This document shows, piece by piece, positions 1 to 7,092 of a stretch of DNA of 10,318 bases (its first letter is position 1; each line of letters opens with the position of its first letter). The position numbers and the translations under genes were made by a program. The DNA lies in assembly GCA_023263235.1 (NCBI GenBank), contig JALQXE010000042.1, positions 1-10,318 of the forward strand, read 5' to 3'. The DNA is from Sediminibacterium sp. GTDB lineage: Bacteria > Bacteroidota > Bacteroidia > Chitinophagales > Chitinophagaceae. Under the pieces are notes generated by a model. The model did no database searches. It saw only the letters and a program-made list of their open reading frames with translations, and had not been told where the DNA came from.

Positions 1-113
1 CAAACATTGATGGTATCGTGTTAAATAAGTCTGGTAAAGTACGTCGTGCTAAATTATACTACTTACGTGACCGTAGTGGTAAGAGTGCTCGTATCAAGGA
101 AAAGAGATTCTAG
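1..113 (+). CDS. rplS: 50S ribosomal protein L19, C-terminal 37 residues (5' end outside window)
   Basis: The reading frame enters at base 3 and runs 36 codons to TAG at 111-113. The translation contains [19 protein letters not shown] followed by IKEKRF, which is the conserved C-terminus of bacterial L19. This protein sits at the 30S-50S interface of the ribosome. The chain ends where L19 normally ends, so the 3' end is complete and only the 5' part is missing. An intrinsic terminator follows within 40 bases of the stop, so rplS is probably the last gene of its transcript, separate from tatA. Identification rests on the family's strongly conserved tail and is secure despite the short length. 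Confidence 0.95.
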   Translation, partial: NIDGIVLNKSGKVRRAKLYYLRDRSGKSARIKEKRF

Positions 114-151
114 TAAAAAGGGGGAAACCTTCCTTACTCAAAATATAATAG

Positions 152-183
152 CGGATTCCGAAACATTGGGATCCGTTTTTTTT
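152..183 (+). terminator. Intrinsic terminator after rplS
   Basis: CGGATTCC (152-159) pairs with GGGATCCG (168-175) to give an 8-bp stem with one G-U pair and an 8-base loop, followed directly by eight T (176-183). This is a textbook Rho-independent terminator. A smaller G-U-containing hairpin (118-124 with 129-135, loop AAAC) lies just after the rplS stop but has no T-run, so it is not a terminator by itself. It could protect the 3' end of the message. Confidence 0.88.
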
Positions 184-265
184 AAGGTATAATTCGCTTA
201 ATTCCATAAAAAAAGGAGTTTCTGTTTTAGATTTACCTTACCTTTATTATTCTAAATTTAACGTT

Positions 266-448
266 ATGGGCAACTTAGGATTTCAAGAATTATTAATTAT
301 TGGTGTAGTCGTTTTAGTAATGTTTGGCGGAAGAAAAATACCTGAATTCATGAAAGGATTAGGTAAAGGTATCCGTGAATTTAACGATGCAAAAAATAAT
401 GTGAAGAAAGAATTAGAAGACGGCATCAACGAAAAAGACGCTAAGTAA
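266..448 (+). CDS. tatA: Sec-independent protein translocase subunit TatA (TatA/E family)
   Basis: This 60-residue protein has the complete TatA architecture. There is a short N-terminal tail with a polar residue (Glu8), one membrane helix (about residues 8-20), the Phe20-Gly21 hinge, an amphipathic helix (about 22-42, with the basic [18 protein letters not shown] pattern), and a charged, probably disordered C-terminal tail. TatA oligomerises with TatC to carry folded twin-arginine substrates across the inner membrane. The small size and short tail favour TatA over TatB. There is no Shine-Dalgarno at the ATG. A GGAG at 215-218 is too far upstream to serve. No tatC is in the window. It lies 50 bp before gatA on the same strand and is likely co-transcribed with it. 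A possible -7 box at 239-246 (TACCTTTA) matches only 5 of the 6 fixed positions of the consensus. Confidence 0.95.
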   Translation: MGNLGFQELLIIGVVVLVMFGGRKIPEFMKGLGKGIREFNDAKNNVKKELEDGINEKDAK

Positions 449-498
449 TTAGTAATTACTTATTCTTTCTATTATTTATCCTTTAACACTTAAAGCCT

Positions 499-1947
499 TT
501 GTTTCGTTTTAATACAATCAAAGACTACCATGCTGCATTGTTGGCTGGTCAGATTTCTTGTATCCAAGCGGTTGAATTTTATTTATCTCAAATCAACCAG
601 CATCAGCACCTTAATTCTTTTTTAGAAGTTTTTTCATCAGCAGCGAAATTGCGCGCCCATGAATTAGATGCATTGCGTATCACTGGAAAACCATTGGGAA
701 AATTACATGGTGTTGTGGTGGGTATTAAAGACGTGCTTTGCTATGAAGGTCATAAAGTAAGTGCTGCCTCAAAAATCTTAGAAAATTATACAGCTGTTTA
801 TTCTGCTACAGCAGTTCAACATTTATTAAATGAAGGTGCCATTATTATTGGCAGACAAAATTGCGATGAATTTGCGATGGGTAGCAGCAATGAAAATTCA
901 GCCTTTGGCCCTGTTAAAAATGCCTTAGATCATGAGCGTGTTCCAGGAGGTTCTTCAGGTGGTTCAGCAGTAGCCATTCAAGCCAACTTATGTATGGTAA
1001 GTTTAGGTTCTGATACAGGTGGTTCGGTTCGTCAGCCTGCAGACTTTTGTGGTGTGATTGGCTTAAAGCCAAGTTATGGACGTATTTCTAGGTATGGTCT
1101 AATTGCTTATGCTTCCTCATTTGATCAAATTGGTATTTTTTCGCATAATGTACAAGATGCTGCATTGGTATTAGAAGTAATTGCAGGTGCAGACAATTTT
1201 GATAGTACGGTTTCTGTAAAAGAAGTGCCTGCATATTCAAATTTACTTGCTTTAAGTGAACACCATAATGAACTCCCTAAAAAAGTAGCTTATTTTAAAG
1301 AAACCTTATCACATCCAGGATTGGATCCAGAAATCAAAAAGCAAACCGAAGATTATTTAACTGGGTTAACCGCAAAAGGGTACACTGTTGATGCAATTGA
1401 TTTTGATTTACTTTCTTTTTTAGTACCTACCTATTATGTTTTAACTACAGCCGAAGCGTCTAGTAATTTATCTCGCTTTGATGGAATTAAATATGGTCAT
1501 AGAACTACTGCTTCCCTTGAGGATTTGAATGCTTTATACAAAAAATCGCGTACCGAAGGTTTTGGTGCCGAAGTTCAAAGAAGAATTTTATTGGGCACCT
1601 TTGTTTTAAGTGCGGGTTACTTTGATGCTTATTTTACGAAGGCACAACAAGTGCGTCAAAAATTAGTAGACTTAACCAATGACTTGTTTTCAAAGTATGA
1701 TCTTTTAGTTTCGCCAACAGTACCTAGTCCTGCATTTAAATTGGGAACAAACAATCATTCTGCAACAGAAATGTTTTTAGCCGATATTTATACGGTGTAT
1801 GCCAATTTAGTAGGCATCCCTGCTATTTCTATTCCGCTTTTTAAACATAGCAATGGCATGCCATTTGGATTGCAGGTTATGACAGCGCCTTTTAATGAAG
1901 TGCAATTGCTTCAGTTTTCAGCAGCCATGATGCATGTAAAATCATAA
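499..1947 (+). CDS. gatA: Asp-tRNA(Asn)/Glu-tRNA(Gln) amidotransferase subunit A, TTG start
   Basis: GatA is the glutaminase/amidase subunit of the GatCAB complex, which converts misacylated Glu-tRNA(Gln) and/or Asp-tRNA(Asn) to the correct amidated forms in the cytoplasm. The 482-residue length is normal. The amidase-signature Ser-cisSer-Lys triad is intact: Lys77 in GVVVGIKDVL, Ser152 in PGGSSGGSA, and Ser176 in GSDTGGSVRQP. Later family blocks are also present, such as ASSNLSRFDGIKYGHR and RRILLGTFVLSAGYFDAY. The start is TTG at 499: an in-frame TAA lies at 484-486, no ATG or GTG fits in between, and the first internal Met is residue 127, inside the catalytic core. The N-terminus from this TTG aligns with the normal GatA first helix. 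gatB and gatC are not in the window. The stop is 8 bp before the next gene, which suggests coupled transcription. Confidence 0.96.
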   Translation: MFRFNTIKDYHAALLAGQISCIQAVEFYLSQINQHQHLNSFLEVFSSAAKLRAHELDALRITGKPLGKLHGVVVGIKDVLCYEGHKVSAASKILENYTAVYSATAVQHLLNEGAIIIGRQNCDEFAMGSSNENSAFGPVKNALDHERVPGGSSGGSAVAIQANLCMVSLGSDTGGSVRQPADFCGVIGLKPSYGRISRYGLIAYASSFDQIGIFSHNVQDAALVLEVIAGADNFDSTVSVKEVPAYSNLLALSEHHNELPKKVAYFKETLSHPGLDPEIKKQTEDYLTGLTAKGYTVDAIDFDLLSFLVPTYYVLTTAEASSNLSRFDGIKYGHRTTASLEDLNALYKKSRTEGFGAEVQRRILLGTFVLSAGYFDAYFTKAQQVRQKLVDLTNDLFSKYDLLVSPTVPSPAFKLGTNNHSATEMFLADIYTVYANLVGIPAISIPLFKHSNGMPFGLQVMTAPFNEVQLLQFSAAMMHVKS

Positions 1948-1955
1948 TTTCTTGT

Positions 1956-2948
1956 ATGAAATTTAGTTTAAAAATCTTTATAGGAAATACATTGTTTATT
2001 GGTAGTTTTTTATGCTGCATTATTTCAGCTAATTCAATTTATGCGCAAACCAAGGATAGTTTAATGTCCACAAGAGTGGGCTTTGAAAGTTTATTTAATA
2101 TTACCGCTACGGGCAAAAAGGATAAGCCATTTCAATTTGAATTGAATAAAAATGCAGTTAGCTTTATTCAAAGCTACATGGAAAAACAGGGACCTGAACT
2201 GGTAAAAATGAAAACATGGGCAAAACCTTATTTCAATTTATATGATGAAATATTAACAGCTAATGGTATACCTATTGAGTTAAAGTATTTGAGTATTATT
2301 GAAAGTCACTTAACCCCTAATTTAATTTCTTCGGCGGGGGCTGTAGGACCATGGCAGTTAATGCCTTATGAGGCAGAAAGATTGGGTTTAAAAATGAGTC
2401 CAGTAGATGAAAGAACCGATTTTCGTAAAAGCACTATTGCAGCAGCTACAATACTAAAAGAATTGTATGCACAATTTGGTGATTGGTTATTGGTGGTTGC
2501 TGCATATAATGGTGGTGCAGGAAGGGTTAACAATGCACTTAAGAAAAAAGGGACCAACGATTTTTGGCAAATTGAATATGATCTTCCATTAGAAACACGT
2601 AATCACGTGAAAAAATTCATTGCCACGCATTATGTTTTTGAAGGAGATGGTGGCTGGACCACACTTACTTCAAACGAAACAAAGGATAAAAAAGCAAGCG
2701 CTCTTTTAAAAGAAGATAGCATTGCTAAGTTGGAGATAAGTGGAAGGTTTCAAATTTCAGTGATAGCCAAATATTTAGCCATTCCTGTAAAAGAATTAGA
2801 GGCATTGAATCCAAAGTTTAACCAAACGGTAGCTTCGGGGAAATCATATATGTTTAGTTTGCCCAAGGATAGGCTAGAAATATTTGAGGCCCGTAAAAAT
2901 GAAATTTTACAGGCCTCAATACAGTTGTTATATTCAATTATTGAATAA
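1956..2948 (+). CDS. Secreted lytic transglycosylase, MltD-like (SLT domain, degenerate C-terminal LysM-like region)
   Basis: This family cleaves the MurNAc-GlcNAc bond of peptidoglycan, forming 1,6-anhydro ends, in the periplasm. Residues 1-30 form a signal peptide with a predicted cut after Ala30 (IYA|QTK). There is no lipobox cysteine at the cut. The SLT domain covers about residues 95-230. It carries the catalytic Glu116 in YLSIIESHL, the SAGAVGPWQLMP block (126-137), AYNGG (183-187) and the MltD-type LPLETRNHVKKFIATHY block. Residues 260-312 (from about ISGRFQISVIAKY to MFSLP) resemble a worn LysM peptidoglycan-binding module. MltD proteins often have clearer, repeated LysM units, so this one is short at 330 residues. 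It is probably the last gene of the tatA-gatA cluster. Its stop lies 7 bp from the stop of the converging acidic gene, with no hairpin between them. Confidence 0.9.
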   Translation: MKFSLKIFIGNTLFIGSFLCCIISANSIYAQTKDSLMSTRVGFESLFNITATGKKDKPFQFELNKNAVSFIQSYMEKQGPELVKMKTWAKPYFNLYDEILTANGIPIELKYLSIIESHLTPNLISSAGAVGPWQLMPYEAERLGLKMSPVDERTDFRKSTIAAATILKELYAQFGDWLLVVAAYNGGAGRVNNALKKKGTNDFWQIEYDLPLETRNHVKKFIATHYVFEGDGGWTTLTSNETKDKKASALLKEDSIAKLEISGRFQISVIAKYLAIPVKELEALNPKFNQTVASGKSYMFSLPKDRLEIFEARKNEILQASIQLLYSIIE

Positions 2949-2955
2949 TGAAATA

Positions 2956-3297
2956 TTAATAATCGTCGTCAAAGTCGTCTTTGTCATCAAACAAATCATC
3001 TTCTTCTAAATTCAAATCATCGTCTAATCCTAGGTCATCATCTTCGTCGGCTTTTTTTCCCTTTCCTGGTTTCTTTGTTGATTTTTTGGGCATATCAAAT
3101 TCCTCAAAATCAGGATCCCAGCTGTCATCATCTTCTTCCGCCTTTCCCCAATCATCATCCATTTCTTCTTCCTCTTCTAAATCATCATCATCGTCAGCCG
3201 CTTTTTTCTTAGAAGACAATTTGCTCACTTTTTCCGCAGCACTTTTTGTGCTTTTTTTTGTTACGGACTTTTTTTGCTTAATTGTTTTTACTGCCAT
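2956..3297 (-). CDS. Small polyampholyte protein of unknown function (alternating Lys-rich and Asp/Glu-rich blocks)
   Basis: I do not recognise a domain. The 113-residue product has four charge blocks: Lys-rich 1-34, strongly acidic 35-70, Lys/Gly-rich 71-84, and acidic 85-113 ending in DDDY. Embedded in the acidic part is a more complex segment with Trp50 and Trp60, including WDPDFEEFDMPKKS (60-73), which looks like a conserved motif rather than random low complexity. There is no signal peptide or membrane helix, so it is likely cytoplasmic and disordered. The minus strand is chosen because it has an ATG, a -7-like TAATTTTG 8 bp upstream and position behind purA. The plus-strand reading of the same DNA is a poly-Ser artefact of GAT/GAA codons. 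It could bind nucleic acid or basic proteins, but that is speculation. Confidence 0.72.
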   Translation of the reverse strand: MAVKTIKQKKSVTKKSTKSAAEKVSKLSSKKKAADDDDDLEEEEEMDDDWGKAEEDDDSWDPDFEEFDMPKKSTKKPGKGKKADEDDDLGLDDDLNLEEDDLFDDKDDFDDDY

Positions 3298-3305
3298 AGT
3301 ACATT

Positions 3306-3313
3306 CAAAATTA
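3306..3313 (-). promoter_or_regulatory. Candidate Bacteroidota -7 box for the acidic protein gene
   Basis: On the minus strand this reads TAATTTTG, a full match to TAnnTTTG, ending 8 bases before the ATG at 3297. The nearest upstream TTG is only 13 bases away, against the usual spacing of about 19-21, so the -33 element is weak or absent. If functional, the message would start within a few bases of the ATG. The 110-bp gap to purA is otherwise AT-rich without a clear terminator. Confidence 0.4.
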
Positions 3314-3407
3314 CACTGTAAATTTTCAACCCTTTTTCTTAATAACCAAAAAAATATTGAATTTTTTTTAGCTTTTGTAAAAGGTAAAAATACTTAAGTT
3401 TAATAAA

Positions 3408-4670
3408 TTATAAATGTATAATTTGATCTCTTCCTGGGCCGTTAGAAACAAATTTAACAGGAACGCCCAAGTAAGTATTTATAAATTCGATATATGATTT
3501 CATAGTGCCTGGTAATTCCGAAGCATTCTTCATTTGAGTTGAATCGGTATTCCAGCCTTGCATTGTTTTCCAAACAGGACTCACTGGAGTGCCCACCAAT
3601 TGGAAAGGAACAAAATCAATTTGTTTACCTTCCATTTCATAAGCAACACCTAAGTCTAAGGTTTCAAAACTGTCTAATATATCTGCCTTGGTCATGATAA
3701 TTTGTGTAACACCGTTAATCATACAAGTGTATTTCAATGCCACTAAATCTATCCAACCACATCTGCGTGGTCTTCCAGTGGTTGCTCCAAATTCGCTTCC
3801 AATTTTTCTTAATTCTTCACCTTTGGCATCATGTAATTCGGTAGGGAAGGGTCCACTGCCAACGCGCGTGCAATATGCCTTAGAAATACCAAATACTTCT
3901 CCAATTTGTTTTGGTGAAATACCTAAACCCGTACATACACCAGCAGAAATGGTATTGCTAGATGTTACAAATGGGAAGGTGCCAAAATCAATGTCTAGCA
4001 TGGATCCTTGTGCGCCTTCGGCCAATACTTTCTTTCCTTTAGCAATTTGCTCATTAATGAAGTATTCGCAATTGATAATGTTTAAAGTTTTTAAGAATTC
4101 AATGGCTTCGAAAAATTCGGATTCCATTTCACTGATATCTTCATTGAAATTATAACTATCCAAAATTTTCTGATGCTTCATTCTCAAAGCAATGTACTTG
4201 CTTATGAATTTCTTATCTAGTAGGTCACCTACTCTTAATGCATTACGACCTGTTTTATCCATGTATGCGGGCCCAATACCTTTTAAGGTAGAACCAATCT
4301 TGGCTTCACCTTTTGAAAGTTCTGATGCTTTGTCTAAGGCACGGTGACTAGGAATAATAATATTAGTTCGCTCCGAGATAAATAAATTCTTTTTTACATC
4401 CACACCCATACTTGCTACCGCATCACATTCTTTTTTTAAAGTAACCGGATCTAATACCACACCATTGCCTATGATATTTATTTTGTCTTGGTGAAAAATA
4501 CCAGAAGGTATTTGGTGCAACACCATTTTTGTACCATTTACATACAATGTGTGTCCAGCGTTAGGGCCTCCTTGAAATCTTGCGATGATGTCATACTTTG
4601 GAGCAAAATAATCTACAATTTTACCCTTTCCTTCATCACCCCATTGAAGTCCTAAAATTACGTCTACCAT
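3408..4670 (-). CDS. purA: Adenylosuccinate synthetase
   Basis: PurA condenses IMP with aspartate using GTP to make adenylosuccinate, the first committed step to AMP, in the cytoplasm. The 420-residue length is normal. The N-terminal GLQWGDEGKGKIVD loop holds the catalytic Asp12, and GGPNAGHT holds the catalytic His40, matching E. coli Asp13 and His41. Other conserved blocks are GIGPAYMDKTGRNALRVGDL, GAQGSMLDIDFGTFPFVTSS, TRVGSGPFPTEL, GATTGRPRRCGWIDLVALKY, the TKADILD nucleotide-base loop and the terminal VSNGPGRDQIIHL. The start at 4670 gives the family's standard short N-terminus. It lies 90 bp downstream of rel on the same strand. E. coli AdSS is inhibited by ppGpp, so the pairing with rel is functionally sensible. 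No strong hairpin follows the stop. Confidence 0.98.
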   Translation of the reverse strand: MVDVILGLQWGDEGKGKIVDYFAPKYDIIARFQGGPNAGHTLYVNGTKMVLHQIPSGIFHQDKINIIGNGVVLDPVTLKKECDAVASMGVDVKKNLFISERTNIIIPSHRALDKASELSKGEAKIGSTLKGIGPAYMDKTGRNALRVGDLLDKKFISKYIALRMKHQKILDSYNFNEDISEMESEFFEAIEFLKTLNIINCEYFINEQIAKGKKVLAEGAQGSMLDIDFGTFPFVTSSNTISAGVCTGLGISPKQIGEVFGISKAYCTRVGSGPFPTELHDAKGEELRKIGSEFGATTGRPRRCGWIDLVALKYTCMINGVTQIIMTKADILDSFETLDLGVAYEMEGKQIDFVPFQLVGTPVSPVWKTMQGWNTDSTQMKNASELPGTMKSYIEFINTYLGVPVKFVSNGPGRDQIIHL

Positions 4671-4689
4671 GATTGATTGTTTGAGGACA

Positions 4690-4697
4690 CAAAAATA
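4690..4697 (-). promoter_or_regulatory. Candidate Bacteroidota -7 box for purA
   Basis: The minus strand reads TATTTTTG, a full TAnnTTTG match, 19 bases before the purA ATG. A TTG lies 29 bases upstream, too far for a standard -33 element. The box directly abuts one copy of the imperfect direct repeat at 4698-4751. This suggests purA may have its own promoter in addition to any read-through from rel. Confidence 0.42.
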
Positions 4698-4751
4698 AGT
4701 CCTGTAAATTGTATTACCTATTTATCCAAAATAAATTAGTCCTATAATTGT
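4698..4751. repeat. Imperfect direct repeat in the rel-purA gap
   Basis: AGTCCTGTAAATTGT at 4698-4712 recurs as AGTCCTATAATTGT at 4738-4751, differing by one substitution and one missing A. The start-to-start distance is 40 bp, close to four helical turns. Read on the purA strand, the downstream copy ends immediately before the candidate -7 box and the other lies further upstream. This arrangement would suit an operator pair, but a 90-bp AT-rich gap can produce such similarity by chance. Confidence 0.5.
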
Positions 4752-4760
4752 GGGGAACTT

Positions 4761-7019
4761 TTACACAGTTTCGGTATCAAACCTGTTAACTTGTTGGATC
4801 CCATTTAAGGATTTAATTCTATTCACCAATTCCTCCAATTCATCTTTGTCGTGTACGAAAACTTTAATGGTTCCATTAAACATGCCTTCCTGAGATTCAA
4901 TGGTGATTGCAGCAATATTAATTTTTAACTCACCACTTATAATATTGGTGATTTTGTTCACTACGCCTACGTCATCCAAGCCAATAATACTTAAGCCTGT
5001 TAGGAATGAAATTTCCTTATTTTTAGCCCACTTGGTTTTAACCACCCTGTGCCCATAATTGGCTAATAGCTGTGTTGCATTTGGGCAGGTGGTTCTGTGT
5101 ATGATCAAGCCTTTACCGGTGCTCACAAATCCAAACACATCGTCTCCAGGAATAGGGTTGCAGCATTTTGCTAATGTATATTTTATTTGATCACTAGATT
5201 CGCCAAATATGATGAGTTCGGAGTCCTTTTTAGGAATTTGTTTAACTGGTTGGGTCTCCAAAGATGTTTCGGTTGGAACCATCAATGGTTTAGGTGCTTC
5301 AATTTTATCGCCTATGACTTGAAATAACTTTAACTCTTTGAGGTCAATATTTTTTGTAGCAATGCGATACAATAAATCCAAATGACTGTGTAATTTATAA
5401 TAATGCATTACTTGGTCAATATTGTAAGGATTGTAAACCGCCCCAATGCCTTCTAATTTTCTTTGTAAAGTGTACTTACCTTCCTCGGCAATGGTTTTTT
5501 TCTCTTCCCTTAAGGAGTCTTTAATACTATTTTTTGCTTTGGCAGTTACTACACTATTTAACCAATCCTCTGTAGGTTTTTGCTTATTACTAGTGATAAT
5601 TTCAATTTGATCCCCGCTTCTTAATTTGTGACTTATGGGTACCAATTTATGATTCACTTTAGCGCCAATACATTTTGAACCAATGGCCGTATGTATATAA
5701 AAAGCAAAGTCTAATGCAGAACTGTTGGTTGGCAACATTTTCACATCTCCTTTGGGGGTGTAAACATATATTTCTTCCGCAAGGAAGGATGTTTTAAAGT
5801 CCTGTAAAAAATCAATGCCGGCTTCGTCCTGACTACTTAATGCCTCTCTGATTTGCATAAACCATGTATCAAAACGATCCTCATTTTGTGAACCTTCCTT
5901 GTATTTGAAATGAGCCGCTAATCCTTTTTCTGCAATTTCATTCATACGTTTAGTACGAATTTGCACTTCCACCCATTTTCCTTGTGGACCCATTACGGTT
6001 GTGTGTAATGCTTCGTATCCATTACTTTTAGGATTACTTAACCAATCACGTAAACGTTCGGGTGAAGGAAGATATTCGTCGGTTATTAAAGAGTATACTT
6101 TCCAGCAGTCTTCTTTTTCTTTTTCGATGGAAGAATCTAATAAGACCCTAATTGCAAACAAATCATAAACCTCTTCAAAGCTTACGCCCTTCTTTTTTAT
6201 TTTATTCCAAATGGAGTGAATGCTTTTTGGTCTTCCATAAATTTCAAAATCAAATCCTGCGTTGGTTAATTTTTCTTTAAGGGGACGAATAAACTCATTT
6301 ATGTATTTGGTTCGTTCTCTTTTGGTCTCCGCTAGTTTTTTAGCAATTTCTTTGTAGGTATCTGCCTCTAAATATTTCATGGACAAATCCTCTAATTCAG
6401 TTTTGATATTATATAAACCCATTCTATGGGCTAGCGGTGCGTATACCCAAATGGTTTCCGAAGCAATTTTTAGTTGCTTCTCTTGTTTCATCGAGTCTAA
6501 GGTTCGCATGTTGTGCATGCGGTCTGCTAATTTGATTAAGATTACTCTTGGGTCGTCGGTAAGGGTTAATAAAATCTTTTTAAAATTTTCGGCTTGCTGA
6601 CTACTGTTGGTATCCATTATAGTAGATATCTTGGTGAGACCATCAACAATTTTGGCAATCTCATTACCAAACTCACTTTTTACATCGTCCAATGTGATAT
6701 CGGTATCTTCAACAGTATCATGAAGTAAAGCACAAATAGTACTGCGTACCCCCAATCCAATTTCGTCCACACAAATCATGGCAACGGCAATGGGATGAAA
6801 AATATAGGGCTCACCACTTTTTCTACGCATGGTTTTATGCGCATTGGCGGCCATCTCAAATGCGGTTCTTAAAAGTTCCTTGTCGCCTTTCTTAATTTTG
6901 GGTCTTAAGGCTCTTAAAAGCGCACGATACTTCCGAACAATTTCTTTTTTTTCTTGCTCTTCGTCTAAGTTATATTGACCAATGACGTTGGGGATAATAT
7001 GTTCATCTTGTAGCTCCAT
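4761..7019 (-). CDS. rel: Bifunctional (p)ppGpp synthetase/hydrolase, RelA/SpoT family
   Basis: This long RSH enzyme makes and degrades the stringent-response alarmone (p)ppGpp. Numbering from the start at 7019 (752 residues), the HD hydrolase domain (about 50-200) keeps His75, His100-Asp101, Glu104-Asp105 and the LIKLADRMHNMRT block, so hydrolysis should be active. The synthetase domain (about 235-360) keeps YGRPKSIHSIW, Asp286, GYEALHT (333-339) and Glu351 in EVQIRTK. It is followed by a TGS domain (about 415-477), a Cys/His module (Cys619, Cys620, His641, Cys645) and a C-terminal ACT domain (about 680-750). The intact HD motif separates it from monofunctional RelA. A longer frame opens at 7130, but the added 37 residues would overlap the divergent ABC gene and cross its promoter. 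Met at 7019 begins MELQDEHIIP, a plausible family N-terminus. Confidence 0.96.
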   Translation of the reverse strand: MELQDEHIIPNVIGQYNLDEEQEKKEIVRKYRALLRALRPKIKKGDKELLRTAFEMAANAHKTMRRKSGEPYIFHPIAVAMICVDEIGLGVRSTICALLHDTVEDTDITLDDVKSEFGNEIAKIVDGLTKISTIMDTNSSQQAENFKKILLTLTDDPRVILIKLADRMHNMRTLDSMKQEKQLKIASETIWVYAPLAHRMGLYNIKTELEDLSMKYLEADTYKEIAKKLAETKRERTKYINEFIRPLKEKLTNAGFDFEIYGRPKSIHSIWNKIKKKGVSFEEVYDLFAIRVLLDSSIEKEKEDCWKVYSLITDEYLPSPERLRDWLSNPKSNGYEALHTTVMGPQGKWVEVQIRTKRMNEIAEKGLAAHFKYKEGSQNEDRFDTWFMQIREALSSQDEAGIDFLQDFKTSFLAEEIYVYTPKGDVKMLPTNSSALDFAFYIHTAIGSKCIGAKVNHKLVPISHKLRSGDQIEIITSNKQKPTEDWLNSVVTAKAKNSIKDSLREEKKTIAEEGKYTLQRKLEGIGAVYNPYNIDQVMHYYKLHSHLDLLYRIATKNIDLKELKLFQVIGDKIEAPKPLMVPTETSLETQPVKQIPKKDSELIIFGESSDQIKYTLAKCCNPIPGDDVFGFVSTGKGLIIHRTTCPNATQLLANYGHRVVKTKWAKNKEISFLTGLSIIGLDDVGVVNKITNIISGELKINIAAITIESQEGMFNGTIKVFVHDKDELEELVNRIKSLNGIQQVNRFDTETV

Positions 7020-7027
7020 CTGTCTTA

Positions 7028-7061
7028 CGAAATTACGTAAAAGCGCTAGGATTATTACAAA
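7028..7061 (-). promoter_or_regulatory. Candidate promoter for rel (-33 TTTG, -7 TAATTTCG)
   Basis: On the minus strand TTTG (7061-7058) is followed after 22 bases by TAATTTCG (7035-7028), one mismatch from TAnnTTTG, then 8 bases to the rel ATG. Of the candidates in this window it is the one with a -33 element nearest to the expected spacing, although the -7 box is imperfect. It would give a very short leader. Confidence 0.4.
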
Positions 7062-7077
7062 GAACAGACAGATAATG

Positions 7078-7085
7078 TAACTTTG
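7078..7085 (+). promoter_or_regulatory. Candidate Bacteroidota -7 box for the ABC exporter gene
   Basis: TAACTTTG fully matches TAnnTTTG and ends 7 bases before the ATG at 7093. There is no TTG at the expected -33 distance. The site lies in the 73-bp divergent gap with rel, back to back with the candidate rel promoter, so transcription of the two genes may interfere or be jointly regulated. Confidence 0.45.
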
Positions 7086-7092
7086 TCCTACT

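Noticed and set aside
188..193. TATAAT before tatA as a sigma70-like -10 box
   Set aside because: It overlaps the end of the rplS terminator region, has no matching -35, and is not the promoter form used by Bacteroidota.
2956..3297. Trinucleotide tracts (ATC/TTC runs) as a microsatellite or CRISPR-like array
   Set aside because: The tracts are irregular and explained by Asp/Glu codons; there is no constant repeat-spacer pattern.
2981..3397. Serine-rich 138-residue frame on the plus strand
   Set aside because: It is the antisense reading of GAT/GAC/GAA codons of the acidic protein gene; poly-Ser is what such codons give on the opposite strand, and it runs antisense across the candidate promoter.
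3340..3407. Possible terminator after purA, including the palindrome ACTTAAGT
   Set aside because: The palindrome has no loop, and the nearby CTTTT/AAAAG stem is short, all A-T and has no T-run on the purA strand.
3688..4155. 155-residue plus-strand frame inside purA
   Set aside because: It is a shadow of purA on the opposite strand with no recognisable motifs or start signal.
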